DNA of 64,000 nucleotides, from positions 34,008,341 through 34,072,340 of the forward strand of contig CAMTDV010000012.1 in NCBI GenBank assembly GCA_947069175.1, read 5' to 3'. Both the position numbers and the translations under genes were made by a program. Shown here one piece after another: positions 11,586 through 23,764 of the stretch (position 1 is the stretch's first letter; the number at the start of each line of letters is the position of its first letter). The notes under the pieces are model-generated. The model was not told the DNA's origin. It did not search any database and saw nothing but the letters and a program-made list of their open reading frames with translations. Source of the stretch: Scalesia atractyloides. Its lineage: Eukaryota; Streptophyta; Magnoliopsida; Asterales; Asteraceae.

Positions 11586-13819
11586 TGTAACACCCTACTT
11601 ACTAATAAATGTAATTAGTAAAAAGCATGAAATAGTTTGATCCAGTTGATACAATCAACTGATTTCATATTAATTCAGATCCGTTTGTAATTTAAAATAC
11701 ATAAGTCATTCAGAAAACAATTAAGTCAAGTTTGTTTCTTAACAACAAAAGGTAAAGCCGAAGCTAGAAATTTGGAAGTGTTCGGTTCTTCTTCAACCTT
11801 GATCCACATTCATTTTTGTCTAATTCACCTACAAAACAAATATTTATTTGTTTTAGTTATATTATTATTTATAACAATATACATACATAAACATTTGACA
11901 AACCTGGCTTAGTTAAACAAACAAAAATTAACTTCAGTGCCAACCGAAAGCTACGGTCAACCACCGCAGCTTACGGTCAAAACCATAAAGTCTTACGGTG
12001 GAAACCATCTGTCTTACGGTCATGATTTTAAATTTATTAACAGCAGCATCCCATCGTAAGCTACGGTGGATTACCGTAAGCTACGGTGGTATGCTGCAGA
12101 TTTTCTCCTTTTTGTCCTTTTTGTCGCGAAATTCTTGTAACTCTTAAATCGCTTATACGTTTGACCTCCCGTTTCTTTCTACATGGTAAAAACGAGATTT
12201 TCTACTAAATACACTCATCAATGTCTGAGTTACCCGATGTTTAAATTCATAAGCCTTCGGCTTACTACCCTTTTTACGAAATTTTGACCCATTCAAAGTT
12301 TTCTTGAAAAGTTCTCACATTTAACCATATCACTTAGTCATATAATCATCTTATCAATACGCTCAATCTTAGAAATGACTTAACCACATTCTAAATGTTT
12401 CCATCACTATATTTATGTTTTAATTCCAATTCTACCTTTTTCTAAGTTTATGTCCAATAAGCGTAAATACGCCTTATAGTGTATGTTTCCAACTAAATTT
12501 CGTCCGGTTTGATTACTTTAACGATATCCATCGTTTTTATATAATCAAACCTCTACTCTTTTATTTCTAAATAAAATGGTCATTTTAGCGGATTTCAACG
12601 TTTTCAAACTATCAAACTAACATCACTTGAAATATTCAACCCGATTTCTTAATTATCGAAATCCATCGCTTTTGTTTATCTTAACCTTCATTTGTCAATT
12701 GTTTTGACTCGTTTGATTAGCTTAACGAAATCCATCGCTTTTATTACTACTTAAACAATTCAATATTTAATGATTCTCTGTTCATATACGTGAAACTCAC
12801 TCTTAAGAGTGACCCGTACATGCTTGGACTTTATGCATTTCTCAACATATGTATTACTACTAATATTATAAGTAAAAATCTTTCGAAATAATTGGGTCGC
12901 GTACCTTAGAGTTTTCCTTTCAAACGCTTGTCCGGTCCGACCTTGCCACTCGAAGTTTCGTCCGACTTGCCTATAATATTTAACCCAATTACAATTCATA
13001 GTCAAAAAGCTCATTCACATGATTCTTTCGTATTTTCAACAATTTATGATCACTTAGGCATTACATCGAGCACCTTGTGGGCAAGATTTTTATACTATTC
13101 TTATCAATTCCATGATTTAGTTATTAGTCACGTATTACCACCCATTTCAAGTGTTTATGTCTAGAACATGCATTTGATAGTTAGAACCTAACATATTAAC
13201 ATCAATTACTAAAATATCACTATCACAACTCATGTGTTCATCATAATCATCAAAACCCATTTAGCACAAATATTGAAAATCATGCAACCACTTAAATCAC
13301 AACATTTGATCTCTAAATGTTCATCTAGGGTTTATCTCTACACTTATATACATCTCGATTTCCGTCATGGTATACACAATGATACTCAATTTTAGAACTT
13401 ATGGTGTTCATGAAATTTCATAATATCATCAAACATCAAAATTCGACATACCTTACGATTCCCTTATCTAGATGATCGTAAATTTATGCTCATGCACGAA
13501 TTTTGGCTCCTAATTGATCCTGATTGATGATTTTAGTTCTAAGAAGGGTTTTCTCCTTCTTGCTTCTTATGTCGCCTAGAACACATTCCAAGATTGTGTT
13601 CTTGGCTTTTAATTTTATTTTTTTATTTAGTTTCCTACTTGCCAATTTCAGTCACTCATGTTTTATTTATTTTGCAAGGACGCTACTTAATTGTTTTTAT
13701 TAGATTTCTACAAGTAATTAATTTAATTTGGTAAATTAGTTGTATGTGTGAGGGATACTTTGTCATAGTACCTAACATTACTATATATTTTATATAATTT
13801 AATATTTTTGGGGTTTACA
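11586..13819 (-). repeat. Gypsy C 3' LTR
   Basis: This copy matches 18058-20329 along its length with scattered substitutions and small indels. It ends GGGGTTTACA where the partner ends GGGGTGTTACA. It holds a cluster of CCGTAAGCTACGG palindromes (about 11950-12090). Frames at 12760-13164 are within the LTR and not genes. Confidence 0.95.
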
Positions 13820-13840
13820 AATTCGCCCTCCTTAAAAAGG
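13820..13840 (-). other. Gypsy C polypurine tract
   Basis: On the minus strand the bases just before the 3' LTR read TTTTTAAGGAGGGCGAAT, the purine-rich plus-strand primer site. Confidence 0.8.
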
Positions 13841-13849
13841 TTTCGTCCT

Positions 13850-15300
13850 CGAAACACGTATACTTACTGTTAAGCAGAGGGTAGAGTCGTCTCATTTCCC
13901 CTTCCGACTCCCAAGTGGTGTTTGATCCCTTCTGGTGCTCCCATTTGACCTTTACTTGATTGATTTTTTATTCCTTAACCCTTTTACCTTTTGATCGAGA
14001 ATTTGAATCGGTTTAACTATATAGTTAAGTCTATCATCGATCTCAATGTCGTTGTATGGTATGTATGCTCCTTCATCCGATAAACATTTGCGAAGATGAG
14101 ATGCATGAAATACGTCATGTATTCCTCTTAACTCGTCCGGAAGTTCTAGTCGGTAAGCCACCTTGCCCACCCGATCAATAATTTTAAAAGGGCCAATAAA
14201 TTGTGGACTCAATTTACCTCTTTTCCTGAATCGGATGATTCCCTTCCACGGGGATACTTTAAGCACTACTTTCTCACCTATTTGAAACTCGATTGGTCTT
14301 CGTCTTTTATCCGCATAGGACTTTTGTCGGGCTTGAACCACTTTTAAATGAGCTCGAACCATATCAATCTTTTCATTTGTGGCCTTAATAACATCTTTAT
14401 GAGCGAGTTCTCTCGGTCCCACTTCGCCCCAACATATTGGAGTCCAACACTTTCGACCATAAAGCATTTCGTATGGTGCCATACCAATGCTCGAATGATA
14501 GTTATTGTAAGAGAACTCAACTAATGGTAGATAGGTGTCCCAACTACCACCAAAATCAATAATACACGCTCGAAGCATGTCTTCTAAGGTTTGAATCGTT
14601 CGTTCGCTTTGACCATCGGTCTGGGGGTGGTATGCAATACTGAATAATACTTTGGTGCCCATCTATTTTTTGAAATCACGCCAAAAGTTCGAAGTGAACG
14701 GGTGTCTCTATCAGATACAATTGATACTGGTACCCCATGGCGTGCTATAATTTAATTCACATATACCTCCGACATCTTTTCAGAGGTATAGGTCTCTCGA
14801 ATTGGAATGAAGTGGGCGCTTTTTGTTAGTATACGACGACTACCCAAATGGCATCAAATTCTCGAGCCGTTTTCGGTAGTTTTGTTAATAGATCCATGGT
14901 AATATTTTCCCATTTCCAAACTGGTATTTCTAACGGTTGAAGTTCGCCATAAGGTTTCTTATGTTCCGCTTTTACTTGTAAACAAGTTAAACACTTTTCA
15001 ACGTATCTCGCTACATCTCTCTTCATCCCAGGCCACCAATAATTTTGTTTTAAGTCCTTATACATTTTGGTCGCTCCTGGGTGTATCGAATAACGCGATT
15101 TATGAGCTTCATTAAGTAGGAGATCCTTAACACCGCAAGTGTTTGGGATCCAAATTTTACCAAACCGAGTTTTCATTCCATTTTCCCCGTCTTCAATATA
15201 TCTCACCAGACCTTTGACACGTTCTTTTCTCCAATTTTCTTCTTTTATCACTTCAGTTTGCGCCATTCGGATTTGTTCGAGTAAACCCCAGGTTACTATA
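13850..15300 (-). pseudogene. Gypsy C integrase and chromodomain-like tail
   Basis: Read from 15266 downwards. The HHCC zinc-binding part (HPGATKMYKDLKQNYWWPG, CLTCLQVKAEH) is followed by the core entry WENITMDLLTKLPKT. The frame is broken at 14826-14663, where the middle of the DDE core contains HGVPVSIVSDRDTR with stops around it. It resumes at 14662 with FSIAYHPQTDGQSERTIQTL, LPLVEFSYNNYH and MLYGRKC. The C-terminal GPFKIIDRVGKVAYRLELP block precedes a chromodomain-like end VKVKWEHQKGS..TTWESE, reached only by a frame change at about 13955. In the family the chromodomain directs insertion toward heterochromatin. Here the protein is inactivated. Confidence 0.9.
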
Positions 15301-15302
15301 AG

Positions 15303-16720
15303 TTACATCGACTGCACATGAATTGGTGTGTATTCATATTTTCGGCTTAGCGCATCCGCTACTACATTGACCCTTCCCGGATGGTAATGAATTTCACAAT
15401 CATAATCTTTTACTGTTTCTAACCATCGTCTCTGTCTCGTATTTAATTCTTTTTTATCCAAGAAATATTTCAAACTCTTATGATCAGTAAAAATAGTACA
15501 CTTCACCCAATATAAGTAGTGTCTCCAAAGTTTCAAGGCGAATATTGTTGCCGCCAGTTTGAGGTCGTGAGTTGGATATTTCTTTTCATGCACCTTTAAT
15601 TGTCTAGAGGCATAAGCAATCACTCTACCCCGTTGCATGAGTACACACCCAAGGCCTAGGTGCGACGCATCAGAATACATACTAAGTCATTGGTGCCATC
15701 TGGTAAGGTTAATACCGGAGCACTGGTTAACTTTTCCTTTAACATTCGAAATGCTTTTTCTTGTTCATCATTCCAGGCAAACTTTTCATTTTTACGAGTT
15801 AGCTTAGTTAACGGTGAAGCAATCTTGGAGAAATCCTGAATAAATCTCCTATAATAACCCGCAAGCCCCAGAAAGCTCCTGATTTCCGAAGGATTTTTCG
15901 GAGGGTTCCACTTCGACACCGCTTCAATCTTGGACGGATCGACCAATATTCGTTGGCGCTGATGATATGCCTTAAGAATTATACTTTTCGAAGCCAAAAG
16001 GCACATTTTGAAAATTTTGCGTAAAGTTTTTCTCTTCTCAGTGTTTCTAATACTTCACACAAATGACGCGCATGTTCTGTTTTGCTTTTTGAATAAACTA
16101 AGATATCGTCAATAAACACTATTACCGATTTATCCAACATTGGCTTACAAATCCGATTCATAAGGTCCATGAATGTTGCGGGTGCATTTGTTAATCCAAA
16201 GGACATCACGAGGAATTCATAGTGCTCGTACCTCGTACGGAATGCCGTTTTAGGTATATCTTCATTTTTCACCCTCAGTTGATGGTAACCAGACCTTAAA
16301 TCAATTTTCGAAAACCAACTAGCACCTTGTAATTGGTCAAATAGATCGTCGATCCTCGGAAGCGGGTATTGATTCTTTACTGTGAGTTTGTTTAATTCTC
16401 GGTAGTCTATACACATGCGCATACTTCCATCCTTCTTCTTCACAAATAACACCAGTGCGCCCCATGGGGAAACACTCGGTCGGATAAATCCTTTATCCGA
16501 TAAGTCTTACAACTGCGACATTAACTCTTGAAGTTCTGATGGTGCTAGCCGATAAGGTGCCTTAGCTACCGGTTTTGTATTTGGGACCAGTTCAATACCA
16601 AACTCTAATTCGCGCTCGGGGGGTATCCTGGTAAGTCATCCGGGAATACATCTTCAAACTCCTTTACAACGGGTATATCGTCAATCATTGGCAATTCTTT
16701 TTCCGTATCACATACGTAAG
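15303..16720 (-). pseudogene. Gypsy C reverse transcriptase and RNase H
   Basis: Read from about 16720 downwards. The RT entry ELQELMSQL has a stop near 16505, followed by PSVSPWGALVLFVKKKDGSM. An open frame 16452-15979 carries CIDYRELNKLTVKNQYPLPR, WFSKIDLRSGYHQLR (first catalytic Asp), FGLTNAPATFM and VFIDDILVYS (catalytic Asp pair). After a frame change near 15990 it continues with PSKIEAVSKWNPPKNPSEIR and SFLGLAGYYRRFI. After another near 15670 it enters RNase H with YSDASHLGLGCVLMQ, YPTHDLKLAATIFALK and FTDHKSLKYF, ending VVADALSRK. All key residues are visible, but two frameshifts and at least one stop break the frame. Confidence 0.92.
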
Positions 16721-18030
16721 TTAAGTATGCTTTACACCCATGTTGCACGAATCTTTGGGCTTCCGCCATTGTACATAATATGGGTTACCATTCTTTTCCC
16801 CATAAATTATGACACGTCTCCCGCTCGGAGATGTTAATTGTATCTCCTTACGAAAACATATCACTTTTGTGTGGTAGCGAGATAACCAATCCATTCCAAC
16901 CACCACTTGAAATTCCCCCATAGACATGGGTATTAGATCAATCGAATAATCCTCATCATCAATGTTCAATTTGCAATTCTGACATATTTCATGGACAACA
17001 AAACTTTTGTTATTACCTATTTCTACTTTCATAGGTACGTGTAGCCTTATTAATGTAAAAGAGGGGTGTTGAATAAATCTTTTTGAAACAAAAGATTTAT
17101 TTGCACCAGTATCAAATAAAACATGTGCGGGAATACAATTTACAGTGTATGTACCTGAAACCACATCGGGTTCAATTTTGGCCTCTGCTGCAGTTATGTG
17201 GAATGACCTTGCCTTCGATCTTGGGACTTCGATTTTTGTGCCGGATGCTTCATTCTTCCCTTTTAATTCTGGGCACTCAGATTTCTTGTGACCCGGTTGG
17301 TAGCACTTATAACATACCGACCCTTTACCAGGGCAAATTGATGCTATATGTCCCGTTTTTCTGCATATAACACACGGTTGTTTTTGAAATAGCATTCTCC
17401 CTTATGGGCACGACCACATGTTTTGCAACTTGGTGTTCCTTCTTTTGAGCTTCCCTTCTTTGGAATTTCATTGATCTTTTGCTTTTTGGTTGGAATTGAA
17501 TTTGTATCCATCGTTCTTCGTTCACCACTCTCAATTTGTTTCTTTAATTCAATCTCACATTCACATGCAACGTTTATGATTTCCGTGAGGTTTTCATACT
17601 TCGAGGGTGTCATGAATTCTCTATACTCAGCACTTAACATGTTGTAGTAGTAATAGATCTTTTGTTCTTCCGTTTGCACCAACTCATCACAAAACCTCAA
17701 TTTGTCAAGGAACACCCCCATGATCTTATCTATAGTTTCGACCTTATGCCTTAGTTGAATGAACTCTTCCTTTATTTTGTTTATTACGGCTTTAGGGCTA
17801 TGATGTTTAAGAAATGAAATTTTAAATTCCTCCCAAGTCATAACCTTCGTGGCCTCAACCCCTTGTTCCTTTTTAAGATTATCCCACCAATCTTTTGCTT
17901 GGGACCCGTTCAATACACCCCTTCCCATACACTTTAAATTACTTTTCTTTCTATGTTTCGTTGGGAAATTAAATTTATAACTATTTTTATCGAATGTCTT
18001 GATCAAGCCTTGAACCGAACAATTTTCATT
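16721..18030 (-). pseudogene. Gypsy C gag and protease, 5'-truncated
   Basis: Read from about 18030 downwards: KDWWDNLKKEQ, TWEEFKISFLKHHSPK and EEQKIYYYYNML are the core of the chromovirus Gag domain (17940-17600). A Cys-rich segment CKTCGRAHKGECYF follows at about 17430. A frame change near 17390 leads to two knuckles, CVICRKTGHIASIC and CYKCYQPGHKKSEC, then the protease site HVLFDTGANKSFV at about 17120. Usual chromovirus Gags have roughly 100 residues before the WWD block. Here that part and almost the whole leader are missing, because the frame begins within about 30 bases of the primer site (see findings). Confidence 0.88.
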
Positions 18031-18039
18031 CTTAACCTT

Positions 18040-18057
18040 GAGCTCTGATTACCAACT
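18040..18057 (-). other. Gypsy C primer-binding site (initiator Met tRNA type)
   Basis: On the minus strand, two bases after the 5' LTR, the sequence reads TTGGTAATCAGAGCTC. This is the standard TGGTATCAGAGC primer site with one extra A, which might weaken tRNA priming. Confidence 0.75.
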
Positions 18058-20329
18058 TGTAACACCCTACTTACTAATAAATGAAATTAGTAAAAAGCAT
18101 GAAATAGTTTGATCCAGTTGATACAATCAACTGATTTCATATTAATTCAGATTCGTTTGTAATTTAAAATAAATAAGTCATTCAGAAAACAATTAAGACA
18201 AGTTTGTTTTTTAACAACAAAAGGTAAAGCGGAAGCTAGAAATTTGAAAGTGTTCGGTTCTTCTTCAGCCTTGATCCACATTCATTTTTGTCTAATTCAC
18301 CTAAAAAACAAAAAAATTTATTTGTTTTAGTTATATTATTATTTATAACGATATACATACATAACCATTTGACAAACTTGGCTTAGTTAAATAAACAAAA
18401 ATTAACTTCAGTGCCCATCGTAAGCTACGGTCAACCACCGTAGCTTACGGTCAAAACCATAAAGTCTTACGGTGGAAACCATCTGTCTTACGGTCATAAT
18501 TTTAAATTTATTAACAGCAGCATCCCACCGTAAGCTACGGTGGATTACCGTAAGCTACGGTGGTATGCTGCAGATTTTCTCCTTTTTGTCCTTTTTTGTC
18601 GTGAAATTCTTGTAACTCTTAAATCGCTTATACATTTGACCTCCCGTTTCTTTCTACATGGTCAAAACGAGATTTTCTACTAAATACACTCATTATACAA
18701 TGTCCGAGTTACCCGATGTTTAAATTCATAAGCCTTCGGCTTACTACCCTTTTTACGAAATTTTGACCCATTCATAGTTTTCTTGAAAAGTTCTCGCATT
18801 TAACCATATCACTTAGTCATATAATTATCTTATCAATACGCTTAAATCTTAGAAATGACTTAAGCGCATTCTAAATGTTTCCATCACTATATTTATGTTT
18901 AATTCCTATTCTACCCTTTTTCTAACTTTATGTCTAATAAGCGTACATACGCCTTATAGTGTGTGTTTCCAACTAAATTTCGCCTGGTTTGATTACTTTA
19001 ACGATATCCATCGTTTTTATATAATCAAACCTCTACTCTTTTATTTCTTAATCCGTTTGGTCGTTTTAGCGGATTTCAACGTTTTCAAACTATCAAACTA
19101 ACATCACTTGAAATATTCAACCCGATTTCTTAATTATCGAAATCCATTGCTTTTGTTTATCTTAACCTTCATTTGTCAATCGTTTTGACTCGTTTGATTA
19201 GCTTAGAAATCCATCGCTTTTATTACTACTCAAACAATTCATATTTAATGATTCTCTATTCAATTCATATACGTGAAACTCATCTCTTAAGAGTGACCCG
19301 TACATGCTTGGACTTTATGCATTTCTCAACATATGCATTGCTACTAATATTATAAGTAAAAATCTTTCAAAATGATTGGGTTGCGTACCTTAGAGTTTTC
19401 CTTTCAAACGCGTGTCCGGTCCGACCTTGCCACTCGAAGTTTCGTCTGACTTGCCTATAATATTTAACCCAACACACAATTCATAGTCTAATATATATAA
19501 ATATATATCATGTAACTTATCGAAAAGCTCATTCACATGATTCTTTCGTATTTTCAACAATTTATGATCACTTAGGCATTACATCGAGCACCTTGTGGGC
19601 GAGATTTTTATACTATTCTTATCAATTCCATGATTTAGTTATTAGTCACGTATTACCACCCATTTCAAGTGTCTATGTCTAGAACAGGCATTTGATAGTT
19701 AGAATCTAACATATTAACATCAATTACTAAAATCTCACTATCACAACTCATGTGTTCATCAAAACCCATTTAGCACAAATATTGAAAATCATGCAACCAC
19801 TTAAATCACAACATTTGATCTCTAAATGTTCATCTAGGGTTTATCTCTAGACTTATATACATCTCGATTTCTGTCATGGCATACACAATGATACTCAATT
19901 TTAGAACTTATGGCGTTCATGAAATTTCATAATATCATCAAACATCAAAATTCGACATACCTTACGATTCCCTTATCTAGATGATCGTAAATTTATGCTC
20001 ATGCACGAATTTTGGCTCCTAATTGATCCTGATTTGATGATTTTGGTTCTAAGAAGGGTTTTCTCCTTCTTGCTTCTTCTGTCGCCCAGAACACATTCCA
20101 GATTGTGTTCTTGGCTTTTAATCTCTGTTCTTTTATTTATTTTTCTACTTGCCAATTTCAGTCCCTCATGTTTTGTTTATTATGCAAGGACACTACTTAA
20201 TTGTTTTTATTAGTTTTCTACAAGTAGTTAATTTAATTTAGTAAATTAGTTGTATGTGTGAGGGATACTTTGTCATAGTACCTAACATTACTATATATTT
20301 TATATAATTTAATATTTTGGGGTGTTACA
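18058..20329 (-). repeat. Gypsy C 5' LTR
   Basis: Partner of 11586-13819. It runs from TGTAACACCCTACT to GGGTGTTACA. A 30-odd-base AT insert near 19486-19515 and a few indels distinguish it from the other copy. The CCGTAAGCTACGG palindrome cluster is at about 18415-18570. Confidence 0.95.
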
Positions 20330-20334
20330 TGGAA

Positions 20335-22022
20335 CTTCATTTAGACCTTTGAAGCCCACACATATCTTGTCATTACTCTTCTTCAGGCCATTCATCATGT
20401 GTTTCATAACAAAAGATGAATCTCTGAATTGATTTAATTTCTTTTCAAGCTCACAAATTTTAAGTTGTGCTTCAGACAACTCTTTGCATTTTTCAGAAAT
20501 TTCTTTTGTTTTCTCACTCATCGTATCATGAGCTAAGTCAATAATTTGAAGCTTTTCATTAAGCTTACAGGTTAGAATACTGATTTCTTCTTCATAACCT
20601 TTAATTTTCTTTAAATATAATGACTCATTTCGTTTTACGAAAAAATTTGATTCTTTTAGGTTCGAGAGCTCATTTACCAGACTTTGGTTTTGTTTGTGAA
20701 CGTCTCAACTTCACTTTGCAGTTCATGACATTTTAAACAAACAGAACTACCAGAGTTTGAACGTACCTCTCCTGTTGATTTGCTTAGATCGGCCATTAAA
20801 GCAGCAAAATCAGCAGCCATCTTCTTCTCTACAGCATTCTGTTCTCCATCAGCTTTTTCAGCTACCTTCTCTCGCTCTGCCTCAGCATCAGCTTTCATTT
20901 CTTCATCAGCAACTGGGGCTATCTCAGCCATGAATGCCTGTGAGGCATTGTTATCACCCTCCAGATGAACACTGCAATCATAAGAACCCTCTCTAGCAGT
21001 GGAGATCAGGGCCTTTGATCCAGTGTTGGTTGACGCATTCCTGTTGCTTGAACCATGACCAGGAGAATCTTGAAAGGATGAATTAGAATGAGATTCAGTT
21101 TTTGGTCGTTGACATTCTCTAGCAAAATGTCCGTAGTTTTGAAAATTATAACACTTTACTTTTTACTTGTCAAAACCCACACTCTTTCCAACGAACTTCC
21201 TGCCCGTTCTGTTCATGAACCTCTTCACTCTTCTAGAGATCATGGCCATCTGCCATTGCAAATCCATCTCCTCTAGGTCATCAGAGTTGATCTGATCATA
21301 ATCTTCATCAAACATAGCAGGATCGGATACTCTTCCCTGAATGTAGGTCTCGCAAGAAGCAACAAAAGAAGCAAGCAATGCCAGATGATCTTCAGCACTT
21401 TTGACACTCAGAAGTATTGACCTAGTACTGCTGTTATTATCACTTGATTCCTGAAGCAACAATAAAACATACTTCACCCTCAGCATTTGTCACAATCTGC
21501 TCATTTTCACATGAAAGAAACGTCGTTGCAGTATCACTTGAAGCATTGTTGGAAGATGAAGGTGTAAGCCCTTTATAAATCCCTGGATCTTCAACCTGAT
21601 CATATCCAGTCTCCTTCTTCTTCATATTGAGCTCATAAGCTCTCAATTTCCCAACAACCTCTTCCAAGTCTTTCGTTTCATAATCAACTTCACCCTTTAT
21701 CATCAAAGTGTAAATATCCCACTTTGCAGGTAAGGCATCCAATAACTTATCGTTTATCTCCACATCCGTGTATCCCTCTATGTCATAATTGTCCATTTTT
21801 GACATCAGATGATAGTATCTCATGATAATATCTTTAAGGGACTCACTCCTCGTGCCTTTAAACACAACAAATTGTTTCTTCAGTAGATCAACCTTGTTCT
21901 TCTTCACATTAGTATTGCCCTCATACCTCTTCTCTAGGGCATCCCACATCTCCTTCGACGTAGTATAACGCTTGAATGTATGTTTGATGCCATCAGGTAA
22001 TGACATCTTTATAGCAGCTAAG
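20335..22022 (-). pseudogene. Copia B gag, central part
   Basis: Read from 22022 downwards. A UBN2-type copia Gag domain carries AAIKMSLPDGIKHTF, EMWDALEKRYEGN, NYDIEGYTDVEINDKLL and LEEVVGKLRAYE (22006-21600). Broken Asp/Glu-rich frames follow (about 21486-21163), then a first zinc knuckle KCYNFQNYGHFAREC near 21150-21105 with the second Cys changed to Phe. An Ala/Glu/Lys-rich segment (20931-20674) and a coiled-coil-like segment SEKCKELSEAQLKICELEKK (20521-20330) run up to gypsy C's duplication TGGAA. It is interrupted upstream by solo LTR D at 22023. Confidence 0.85.
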
Positions 22023-22668
22023 TGTCACGCCCCGCTTAAAAATCAGATCGTTTCACCACGATTCCGGAACCTTCCGGGTTATTCGAGACACGCTAGGGGC
22101 TGCTGGAACATTCCGGAGAATGCTACACAATTCTGGTCTCAAAGAGCAAATTACAAGATTGTAGAACTCTCTAGAAAGGGCTGGAAATTCAGCACCAAAA
22201 GTCCAAGCCAAGGACCATCTAGACAACACTTGAAGGCACATGAATGGACCAAGATATTATCAAGGAAAACTCTAGATAATGCTGGATATAAGGGCTGCCA
22301 AAGAAGTCTCTAGATCAGCCCTTAATAAACACCAAAAGCTGGATATTTGTATGGAAGACTCTAGAAATCAGCCACTAGATATTTGTAATGAACTTTCTAG
22401 ATTAAGAACCATCTAGACAATGAGGCACTAGTATAAATAGGCATAAGTGGCCTCATTTGTAATCACCCAACTTGTTGTAATCACTCTCACTTGTAATACT
22501 TGTTCAAGTTATATAAACACCATCTTTGTTGTAGTATTGCACTACAAACTCACTGTTGTGTTCACACAAAATACTTCCGCTGCGTAAGTACAACGCAACT
22601 CAACCAACAGGCTTGACTTAGATCGAGTCTAAGTGCCGCACGAGAGTTCAAGAACTAACTTCGTGACA
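22023..22668 (+). mobile_element. Solo LTR D inserted in copia B gag
   Basis: The 646-bp block has perfect 7-bp inverted ends TGTCACG and CGTGACA and is flanked by TAAG on both sides (22019-22022 and 22669-22672). Removing it plus one TAAG rejoins copia B's gag in frame (SEMKAL then AAIKMSLPDG), which proves it is an insertion. A TATA-like GTATAAATAGG near 22431-22441 puts its promoter on the plus strand, opposite to copia B. No internal region or second LTR is present, so it is a solo LTR from recombination. The 4-bp duplication is short for LTR elements, which usually make 5. Confidence 0.88.
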
Positions 22669-22672
22669 TAAG

Positions 22673-22944
22673 GCTTTCATCTCAGACTCAGACATCCTTT
22701 TTTCAGCTTCTGACATGTTCACATAAGCAGTAACACGTTGTCTGCCCTCAAGGTCATGAGTGGGGTTAGCATACCCATCTTGAATACAGATCCACATCCG
22801 TGTGTCCTGATATTCAATAAACGATTGAAACCTATCCTTCCAAGTAAGATAGTTCTCTACCTTCAGCATCTTTGGAGGTTTGTTAGTTGTGCTTGCCTCA
22901 TGCTCCATTCTTAACAGTTCATTTAAGTTAGACATATTCGACAT
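22673..22944 (-). pseudogene. Copia B gag, N-terminal part
   Basis: The frame starts at the ATG ending at 22944: MSNMSNLNELLRMEHEAS, then PPKMLKVENYLTWKDRFQSF, a typical copia Gag opening (DUF4219/UBN2 type), then MSESEMKAL up to the solo LTR insertion. It is continuous with the central part at 22022. The leader between this start and the primer site is filled with ATCCGA repeats. Confidence 0.88.
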
Positions 22945-23194
22945 TATTACTGAACCAGCTTGTTAAAACGTTAAAACTTGTCCAAAATGAGTGGTCACTA
23001 GATTATACTGTTAGAATCATCTCGATGATACGAATCTAATGATGTATATTTCCCGATTATGATTTTTTTGTTCTAAAAATCACACGGGTCTAATTGTGAA
23101 ACCGGTTTGTCAAGATTGTTTATGGATCAAATTCTATGTCCGAAAATGTTTAACTCCGGTTACGTCAACTGATTAACTTTACACCTTTTTGTAT
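22945..23194. other. Copia B leader, non-repetitive part
   Basis: AT-rich leader between the gag start and the repeat field. No feature is recognised. Confidence 0.4.
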
Positions 23195-23650
23195 ATAACT
23201 TGGAATAGTACCAAATCCGGAACAGTAACTCGGATTAACAATCCGAGATGGAAACCCGGAACAGTAATCCGAGTTGCTAATCCGAGATGGTGATTCGGAA
23301 CAGTGATCCGAGATGGAATCCGGAATGTACTGTTTTGATCCGAAATGAAATCCGAATAGACTATTCTGATCTGAGATGGAATCCGGAATACACTGTTGAT
23401 CCGAAATTCAATCCAAAATGGAATCCTATGTAGGCTTTTCTAATCCGAAATGCAACTCTGATGATCCGAATTGCACTTTTCTAATCCGAAATTCAAGTTT
23501 GATGATCCGAATTGCAAGTCTAATGATCCGAAATGCAGATTTCTGATCCGAAATTCAAGTCTTCAATCCGAAATGCTTCACTTTTTGATCCGAGATGCAA
23601 GCTTCCAATCCGAAATCCCTCGTGTTTATCCGAAACAGCAGCAAACCCTA
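23195..23650 (-). repeat. ATCCGA interspersed repeat field in copia B leader
   Basis: Roughly nineteen copies of ATCCGA, most extended to AATCCGAAATGC, AATCCGAGATGG or GATCCGAATTGC, occur every 15-30 bases. The upstream part alternates with GGAACAGTRATCCGAG words. It lies between primer site and gag on the transcript strand. Confidence 0.9.
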
Positions 23651-23749
23651 GAACATCCGTCACAAACTTCAAAACAGACTCCAAAAATGTCCAAAAACCC
23701 AACTTTTTCTATTGTTACGATTCTGAACCGAGCAAAAACAAGAGCCGAA

Positions 23750-23764
23750 TGCTCTAATACCAAT
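23750..23764 (-). other. Copia B primer-binding site
   Basis: On the minus strand directly after the 5' LTR: ATTGGTATTAGAGCA, a near match to the initiator Met tRNA site TGGTATCAGAGC. Confidence 0.8.

Larger units (their letters stand above)
11586..20329 (-). mobile_element. Gypsy C: complete-length Ty3/gypsy chromovirus inside copia B gag
   Basis: The element is 8744 bp, bounded by TGTAACACC at 11586 and GGTGTTACA ending at 20329, with perfect 5-bp duplications TGGAA at 11581-11585 and 20330-20334. LTRs are 2234 and 2272 bp. The minus-strand gene order gag, protease, RT, RNase H, integrase, then a chromodomain-like tail is that of the Del/Tekay chromovirus lineage. It splits copia B's gag, so it is younger than B. 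Confidence 0.96.

Noticed and set aside
21972..22313. 113-codon plus-strand frame
   Set aside because: It spans the junction between copia B gag and the inserted solo LTR, so it cannot be an evolved gene.
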